The position numbers and the translations under genes are program-made. From contig VBQB01000078.1 in NCBI GenBank assembly GCA_005887855.1, forward strand, positions 1 through 12,646: DNA of 12,646 nt, in the 5' to 3' direction. Source of the DNA: Verrucomicrobiota bacterium. Its GTDB lineage: Bacteria; Verrucomicrobiota; Verrucomicrobiae; Chthoniobacterales; UBA10450. Numbering within the stretch: the stretch's first letter is position 1; each line of letters opens with the position of its first letter. Below are positions 7,990 through 12,646 of the stretch, in pieces. The notes under the pieces are model-generated. The model did no database searches, was not told the DNA's origin, and worked only from the letters and a program-made list of their open reading frames with translations.

Positions 7990-8364
7990 TCACCTTGCCC
8001 AATTTAAGCACCCTTTGCTCCAAGCCCAAACGAGTCCTTCAATTAGCAGCAGCAGGAAAACCAAGATCGCGATGAACGCCCCAACCGGCAAACCGGTGAA
8101 GGCCACGGCAAATGGCACCAGAAAAATCGCTTCGACGTCGAAGATGAGAAAAATGATCGCGTACAAATAATACTGCGACCTGAACTGGATCTGTGCATCG
8201 CCAATTGACTCAACTCCGCACTCGTAAGTCGCATTCTTCTGCACGCCTGGCTTCGGTGGTTGGAAAAATCGTCGCCACAGCCAGGCGAGCGCCAGCGGTA
8301 TCAAGGGAAAGACCAACGCCACCCCAACAAAAATCACGATGAAACTATAAGGATTTGGCGTCAT
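7990..8364 (-). CDS. nuoA: NADH-quinone oxidoreductase subunit A (NuoA)
   Basis: Small membrane subunit of complex I that clamps the peripheral arm to the membrane near NuoH. The 124-residue product has three helices (about 8-31, [20 protein letters not shown], and [19 protein letters not shown]) and the family marks YECGVES (loop, with the conserved Cys), [19 protein letters not shown] with the acidic pair D-E, and a Glu in the third helix. It is the first gene of the operon. No ribosome site or promoter could be identified with confidence in the 62 bases between it and the ileS stub upstream. Confidence 0.96.
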   Translation of the reverse strand: MTPNPYSFIVIFVGVALVFPLIPLALAWLWRRFFQPPKPGVQKNATYECGVESIGDAQIQFRSQYYLYAIIFLIFDVEAIFLVPFAVAFTGLPVGAFIAILVFLLLLIEGLVWAWSKGCLNWAR

Positions 8365-8426
8365 AGGTACGGATCACACCATATCCTCTGCGAAGGTGCT
8401 CGGAAAGACATTGCTGAACTTGTTTC

Positions 8427-8654
8427 TTAACCCGCGCGCGATCCGGCCGCGCCCATGTGGACGTCGCCGTTCGCGAATGGTGGCCCGTCATGCAGGACAA
8501 ATAACTCTCGATCCTCTCTCGATTTCTGGATTTGCTGGTAGAGCCGCGTTTCCTCCGACATTTTAAGCATCTCCGGTTCGCGCGCGGCGAGGTTCGCCTT
8601 CATCGGAAAATCCGTGTGCGGCAAATTAAGTGTGTCCTTGCAGTTCTGACTCAT
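8427..8654 (-). pseudogene. ileS: N-terminal stub of isoleucyl-tRNA synthetase, truncated in the HIGH motif
   Basis: The first 68 residues match the start of Ile[23 protein letters not shown], then [29 protein letters not shown] functional enzyme continues through HMG(H/T)ALNK for about 850 more residues. Here homology stops at HMG (about 8451) and the frame ends after AAGSRAG in a G+C-rich stretch, with nuoA only 62 bp further on. No continuation of IleS is seen in any frame before nuoA. The product would lack the KMSKS loop, the editing domain and the anticodon domain, so it cannot be a synthetase. A complete copy must exist elsewhere, or the junction is an assembly chimera. The ATG at 8654 has no clear ribosome site. 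Confidence 0.85.
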
Positions 8655-8784
8655 GGCAGGCCGGCGACGCTAACATTCGTCAACTGGCAAAGCAACGCAG
8701 CGACCACTACGTAAGATCGACAAACCCCAGGTGATTCTCGCCAGACATGTTGTCCGAATGTGTTCGTTAGGCGAAAGTCCTTCC

Positions 8785-9354
8785 ATGCGCAGTCTGCTGT
8801 TCGTCTGTCTCTCCATATCCCTTTTATTGATTCTCGGCGCGTGCGGGAAACGCGGAAACACGATAGTACCGCGCGACGCCTGCAGCCTCGTCTCCAAAGA
8901 GGAAGTCGAATCGGTTCAGGAAGCGCCGGTGAACGAGACGAAAAGCAGCGAACGTTCGGACGGATTTTTCCGCGTTTCCCAATGTTTCTATACAGCAGCA
9001 GAATTCAGCAAATCAGTGAGCCTTGCGCTCATACAGAAAGATCCAAATCAGCGCGACAAGCGCAGTCCAAAAGAGTTCTGGAAAGAGAAGTTTGGCCCGT
9101 ATAACGCAAGAGAGAAGGAGCGCGATGGAAAAGCGCAGACAAAGGCTCGCCAGGAAAAAGAGGAAGGAACTCCGCCAAAAAAGATCAGTGGCCTCGGAGA
9201 CGATGCCTATTGGGCTAGCAATCGTTTCGGTGGCATCCTTTATGTTTTAAAGGGGGACGCTTTCATTTCGCTCAGCCTCGGCGGAACGGATGACGAGCGG
9301 ATCAAGATGGACAAATCCAAGGTGCTCGCCCAAAAAGCCCTCCAACGCCTGTAA
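8785..9354 (+). CDS. Predicted lipoprotein of unknown function
   Basis: Protein of 189 residues with a lipoprotein signal: basic start (MRS), hydrophobic core (LLFVCLSISLLLIL) and lipobox L17-G18-A19-C20. After cleavage the mature part begins CGKRGN. It continues with DACSLVSKEEVESVQ, a pattern found at the start of several bacterial lipoprotein families, then QCFYTAAEFSKSVSLALI. A highly charged middle follows (about residues 95-140, rich in K, E and R) and then ISGLGDDAYWASNRFGGILYVLKGDAFISLSLGG. The fold suggests a soluble periplasmic or surface domain; its function is not recognised. A GTG start at 8731 is possible, but the ATG at 8785 puts the signal at the N-terminus. It is transcribed divergently from the ileS stub. 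Confidence 0.82.
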   Translation: MRSLLFVCLSISLLLILGACGKRGNTIVPRDACSLVSKEEVESVQEAPVNETKSSERSDGFFRVSQCFYTAAEFSKSVSLALIQKDPNQRDKRSPKEFWKEKFGPYNAREKERDGKAQTKARQEKEEGTPPKKISGLGDDAYWASNRFGGILYVLKGDAFISLSLGGTDDERIKMDKSKVLAQKALQRL

Positions 9355-9359
9355 CACCT

Positions 9360-9377
9360 TGCTATACGATCATAGCA
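9360..9377. repeat. Short perfect inverted repeat after the lipoprotein gene
   Basis: TGCTAT (9360-9365) and ATAGCA (9372-9377) are separated by six bases, 5 bp after the lipoprotein stop. There is no T run on either side, so a terminator or an operator are both only possible readings. The rest of 9355-9518 shows nothing I can name. Confidence 0.3.
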
Positions 9378-9518
9378 CAGCTAGACGGTCACTTCAGGAT
9401 GCGATAAAGTTGCACGAGTGAACCGCCTGTACTTCGGCGACGAACGCAGCAGAGATTAAAGAGGAAAAGCAGATCGGGCTGCTGTAACAAAGCGCAGTCA
9501 AAACCCTCTAAAGCAAGA

Positions 9519-10986
9519 ATGAAGAAAATTAAGCTCCCAACTGGGATCTTTGAATACGACCCGACGCAACCTCTGGGAAAACGTGGAGGGTTCGGACAGG
9601 TCTTTGCCGGCAGAACCCGCTGGCAACGAAGTAGCGATTAAGAAACTCCACGTCTCGGCTGACGATGCTGCTCACCGTGAGCTGCGCATTGCGGAGGAAT
9701 TGAAAGGCCGCGCGTTGAAACACGTAATTCCTTTCATCGACAGCGGCGAAGACGCCGACACAGGCGACTATTTTTTAGTTATGCCTAAGGCAGACGAAAG
9801 TCTCCAAGCTGCTGTCGAAAGCGGCGGCATAATGAACGCAACCGCCGCGGCGGTTGTGCTGCTTGAAATCGTTAAAGGACTAAATGAGGTCGCCGATCTG
9901 GTTCATCGCGATTTAAAGCCAGACAATGTTCTACGGCACGAAAACGGATGGAAGGTAGCTGATCTCGGCATTGCGCGGTTTGTCGAAGAAGCTACGGCGA
10001 GCAATACACTGAAAGAATGCCTGAGCCCTTATTATGCCGCTCCGGAACAATGGCGTTTCGAACGAGCAACGCACGCGACAGACGTGTATGCATTAGGCTG
10101 CATCGGATTTTTTCTTCTGACGGGAAAACCGCCGTTCGTAGAGAAGCCGGAATTAGAGCATCAGAAGCAGCCTTTGCCGCACTTTTCCTGCGCGGATGGC
10201 CGTCTCCAAGCGCTAATTAATAACATGGTCCGAAAGTTACCGGAGACTCGGCCGGCTTTGTCTCGTATTGAAGGTTTATTAGCCGAAATAGTTGCTAAGC
10301 CCCAACTCTCGACTTCGGATCCGCTCTCCGCTTTAGCTACTGTTGGCGCGCAGGTGGCAGAAAAGGAGCAGCAAGTGCAAGCAAAGCAAGCAGCGGAACA
10401 GTCTGCGAGGGAAGCGAGATTAAACATCGCAAAAGCGGCTTTCGAGATTCTATCAGATAGTGCTGAGCGACTTTGGGGTAAAATCCACGCGCAGGTTCCA
10501 AACGCGCACCGAAATCCCGGAAGAGGTCAAAGCGTCTTTGAATGCCGTCTGGGCGACGCTTCGCTGGTAGTGAACTTATCTAGGGTAAACTACGTCGAGC
10601 CCGGGGCCTTCCCGAATTCGGGGTGGGATGTCGTGGCTTCGTCGCAGATACTCGTGAACCAGGAAAGACCGGAATACCAATGGTCCGCCTCGCTGTGGTA
10701 TGTGAAAGTCAAGGGGGCTTCCGAGTATCGATGGCATGAAGTCTCTTACTGGAGCTGGGCGACCGATCGGGGGTTGCAGCCGTTCGCTTCCTCTGGAAAG
10801 GACGCGGACTATGCCGCATCCAACATGATGCACACTGTGAACATTGCTTTCGGGCCAATAGCGATCGACGACGAAAAGGAAGATGAATTTCATGAGCGAT
10901 GGATATGGCTCTTTGCGAAAGCGGCGGCCGGGCAGTTGAGACAGCCGTCGACGATGCCAATTCACGCTTGGCCCCCGCAGCTTTAG
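9519..10986 (+). CDS. Soluble Ser/Thr protein kinase with unrecognised C-terminal domain; one-base frameshift near the N-terminus
   Basis: Hanks-type kinase, 488 residues after repair. The real N-terminus is at ATG 9519: MKKIKLPTGIFEYDPTQPLG, then the glycine loop GKRGGFGQVFAGR (20-32), which ends out of frame at a TAA. The rest is in the frame that holds NEVAIKKLH. Removing one C from the CCC run at 9616-9618 joins them as FAGRTAGNEVAIKKLH and restores a normal kinase. In restored numbering: ATP-site Lys K41, HRDLKPDN with catalytic D131 and N136, DLG at 148 in place of DFG, APE ending at E176, and DVYALGCIGFFLLTGKPPF. After about residue 265 comes a coiled coil (EKEQQVQAKQAAEQSARE). A Trp-rich C-terminal domain of about 185 residues follows (GWDVVASSQILVN, YQWSASLWYVKV, WHEVSYWSWATD), which I do not recognise. 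No membrane helix. The ATG at 9550 is not a real start because it skips the glycine loop. Confidence 0.85.
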
Positions 10987-10996
10987 TCCGTGTTTC

Positions 10997-11122
10997 CCTC
11001 GTGAAAAGCCGCCTTGGCGCCGCCAGATTGACGCTCGGCACGACGGAATAAATGCTCGGCTCGGCTAGATCGAGCCTCGGGTCGGCTAAATCGCCACTCG
11101 GCGCGGCCCGGCGAACGCTGAT
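10997..11122. repeat. Degenerate 21-bp tandem repeats, about six units
   Basis: Units in exact 21-base register at 10997, 11018, 11039, 11060, 11081 and 11102. Four of them (11018-11101) end in CTCGG and follow roughly nnCGGCnaGAtnnAngCTCGG, for example CTCGGCTAGATCGAGCCTCG in unit 11060. The outer units (10997 and 11102) are decayed. The block starts about 10 bases after the kinase stop. Because 21 is divisible by three, every frame shows a 7-residue period on the minus strand (for example LADPRLD-LAEPSIY), but no start, ribosome site or domain supports a gene there. The rest of the 275-base gap up to 11261 holds the probable terminator listed next and otherwise nothing I can name. Confidence 0.75.
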
Positions 11123-11142
11123 TTTCGGCCTGGGAGATGTGC

Positions 11143-11179
11143 GCCCTGGCAAGAACTAGCAGGCGTTTTGTCTTTTTTT
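11143..11179 (+). terminator. Possible rho-independent terminator after the kinase and repeat block
   Basis: GCCCTGGC (11143-11150) can pair with GCAGGC (11159-11164) around AAGAACTA with two bulged bases. TTTTGTCTTTTTTTC follows directly (11166-11179). The T run is strong but the stem is short and imperfect. It would separate the kinase transcript from the secreted-protein gene at 11262. Confidence 0.45.
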
Positions 11180-11261
11180 CGGGGTAGCGGCCGATTTGAG
11201 GCGACCACATTTGGCCATTTCCGCGATTCTTAAGGCGAACAATTTATCGAGGCCTTTTCCT

Positions 11262-12646
11262 ATGAAAAAAATCTCCTCTTCAATGACCGCGCGCGCCACC
11301 ATCGGCGCGCTTTTTTTTGTAATCGGCGTTTTCCTGGCTGTGTTCGTGCTCTTCACAACCGGCTTACGCTCAGCGACGCCTAGCTCCGGAACACTCAACC
11401 CCACCGGCCCGGCCGTGAATTGGGTGGGCACCGCGACCGGCGGTTCTTCGCTGGACGAAAGCACCTGTGTCGAGGGCGTAAACTGCGATACCTTCACACT
11501 GACTTTGTCCGGTACACCGACTAACTGGACTGGTCTCAAAGCCCGCATTGTAATCAGTTGCGCCGACCCCTCCGGCGTGAGCGACTACGATGTCTATGTT
11601 CATAAAGGCGATAACACTGGGCTAGTGGTCGGAACCTCCGCGCACGGCGGAACGCCTCCGGAAGTTGTTGATCTTGATCCTAGCGACCCAACTATCGCTA
11701 CTGGCCAGTTTTCTGTCCATGTTGTTTATTTCAGTGCCACTGCGGCTTTTCAGTATTCCGGCACCGCCAGCGCGGTATCTACATCAGCCGCGTCTGTCCC
11801 AGAACTTCGAGGCGCCGGGGACTTTGGTGCAAGTTGCCTCGAGCAGCCAGGGGCCTGGTGCGCACACCGTAGAATACATGGGACATGACGCGGGCGAACC
11901 GTCGGTCGGAGTCAATTGGAGATCGCCAAACTCAGCGACCGGCGTGACTAACTTCCAGTCGGACCTCCAAACGCTCTTCATCACGTTCAACGATAGTTGC
12001 CCCGCAAACGGCCAGAGTGCGACTTGGTATAACAGTTCGGCCCCGACATCGCAGTTCGTTGATTCCGATCCCATCGGCTTCACCGATCGCCAGACTGGCC
12101 GCGTGTTTGCAGGAGAACTCACACTTACCTCACCGACTTGCAAGATTTCATTCACGGACACTGACGGTCTCGACGCGTTGGGGCACCCAACGCTTGCTGG
12201 TTGGTCACCAAGCTCTGGGCCGCTCGGATCTGGCATTGACCATGAGACGATCGGCGGCGGGCCATATCATGCGCCTGCTCCGCCTCCAGGCCCATACCCG
12301 AACGCCGTTTATTATTGCTCGCAAGATTTGGTCACTGCGTTTTGTTTGCGCAGCGATAACGGAGGCGCCACCTTCGGTCCTCCCGTCCCAACCTATACGA
12401 CACAATGTGGCGGTCTGCACGGCCACGTAAAGGTCGCCCCGGACGGGACGGTTTACCTTCCGAACAACAGCTGCGGTGGAACCGGGGCCGTCGTCGTTTC
12501 GGAAGACAATGGCTTAATGTGGAGCATACGTCCGGTTCAAAACGCAAGCAGCCAAACCCGCGCTAACGCCAATCTCCAAGATCCAGCCGTAGCAACCGAT
12601 AATAACGGTCGAGTCTATTTTGCAATGTCCAGTAGTACAGTGGCTG
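11262..12646 (+). CDS. Secreted Asp-box (BNR/sialidase-like repeat) protein, frameshifted and cut by window end
   Basis: The start at 11262 (MKKISSSMTARATIGALFFV) gives a Sec-type signal or anchor, with hydrophobic core FFVIGVFLAVFVLF. Next is a beta-rich domain (about residues 45-165) with CDTFTLTLSG, SDYDVYVHKGDN and FSVHVVYFSATA, similar in style to pre-peptidase C-terminal (PPC) type sandwich domains. That frame goes wrong after about TASAVSTSA and stops at 11888. The coding signal continues one frame over, from about 11770-11797 to the window end without a stop: FEAPGTLVQVAS, AGEPSVGVNW (11890-11919), then two Asp-box motifs, SDNGGATF (12352-12375) and SEDNGLMW (12499-12522). These suggest a beta-propeller. 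Asp boxes occur in sialidases but also in many non-enzymatic propellers, and no catalytic site can be judged here, so sialidase activity is not claimed. The shift needs one base change near 11770-11800; the exact base is undecided. Confidence 0.78.

Noticed and set aside
8365..8430. Small frame reading [19 protein letters not shown] before nuoA as the tail of another gene
   Set aside because: Too short to assign; it could be debris from the ileS junction but nothing supports a named gene.
8731..8785. GTG start at 8731 for the lipoprotein
   Set aside because: It would put 18 extra residues before the signal peptide; the ATG at 8785 fits a lipoprotein signal exactly.
9550..9620. ATG at 9550 as the kinase start
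   Set aside because: It skips the glycine-rich loop, which is encoded one frame over from ATG 9519; the residues before NEVAIKK in this frame are not kinase-like.
10997..11122. CRISPR array
   Set aside because: Units are contiguous 21-mers with no unique spacers and no cas genes nearby.
10709..11152. 147-residue minus-strand frame with LADPRLD-LAEPSIY type repeats
   Set aside because: Half of it is antisense to the kinase and the periodicity follows from the 21-bp DNA repeats; all frames show a similar period and there is no ribosome site.

Overview
The window reads as a chromosomal segment of a soil or sediment type bacterium with moderate G+C (by eye a little over half). The gene families (membrane-anchored MDR reductases, a TolB-like/TPR protein with the FFEELxRRxVYR start, a lipoprotein of the 'DACSLxSKEEVE' type, an Asp-box secreted protein with an AGEPSxGVNW motif, and a NuoD of the short-linker type) resemble what I know from Verrucomicrobiota (Chthoniobacterales and relatives); Acidobacteriota is the main alternative. 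This assignment is an inference from protein style, since no rRNA or marker tree is available.

Layout. (1) Positions 1-4956, plus strand: a compact run of four genes. Two paralogous medium-chain reductases flank a DUF4386-type membrane protein (the second reductase overlaps it by ATGA), followed 12 bp later by a three-helix membrane protein with a TolB-like domain and TPRs. The first reductase is cut by the window edge: its frame is open to base 1 and the upstream residues match the linker of the second copy. (2) Positions 4996-5026: a hairpin terminator between convergent operons. (3) Positions 5040-8364, minus strand: a nuo (respiratory complex I) operon in the order A-B-C-D-I. Spacing is tight except for a 54-bp gap between nuoC and nuoD, and nuoD and nuoI overlap by ATGA. 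nuoE-H and J-N are absent here. nuoD is broken by an internal out-of-frame deletion of roughly 32 codons. (4) Positions 8427-8654, minus: an N-terminal stub of isoleucyl-tRNA synthetase that stops inside the HIGH motif. (5) Positions 8785-12646, plus: a small lipoprotein; a soluble Ser/Thr kinase with a one-base frameshift between its glycine loop and its VAIK lysine; a run of degenerate 21-bp tandem repeats with a probable terminator; and a secreted Asp-box (BNR) protein that is frameshifted and runs off the window.

How the genes work together: NuoA-B-C-D-I form the quinone-reducing connecting part of complex I (N2, N6a and N6b clusters plus the quinone cavity), and the other subunits would have to be encoded elsewhere. 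The reductase/DUF4386 genes look like one transcription unit, but their substrate cannot be read from the sequence. I see no convincing new defence or mobile system. The most unusual points are the A-B-C-D-I operon, the four damaged genes clustered between about 5.9 and 11.8 kb (real decay or assembly/sequencing error), the kinase's unrecognised C-terminal domain and the 21-bp repeat block.
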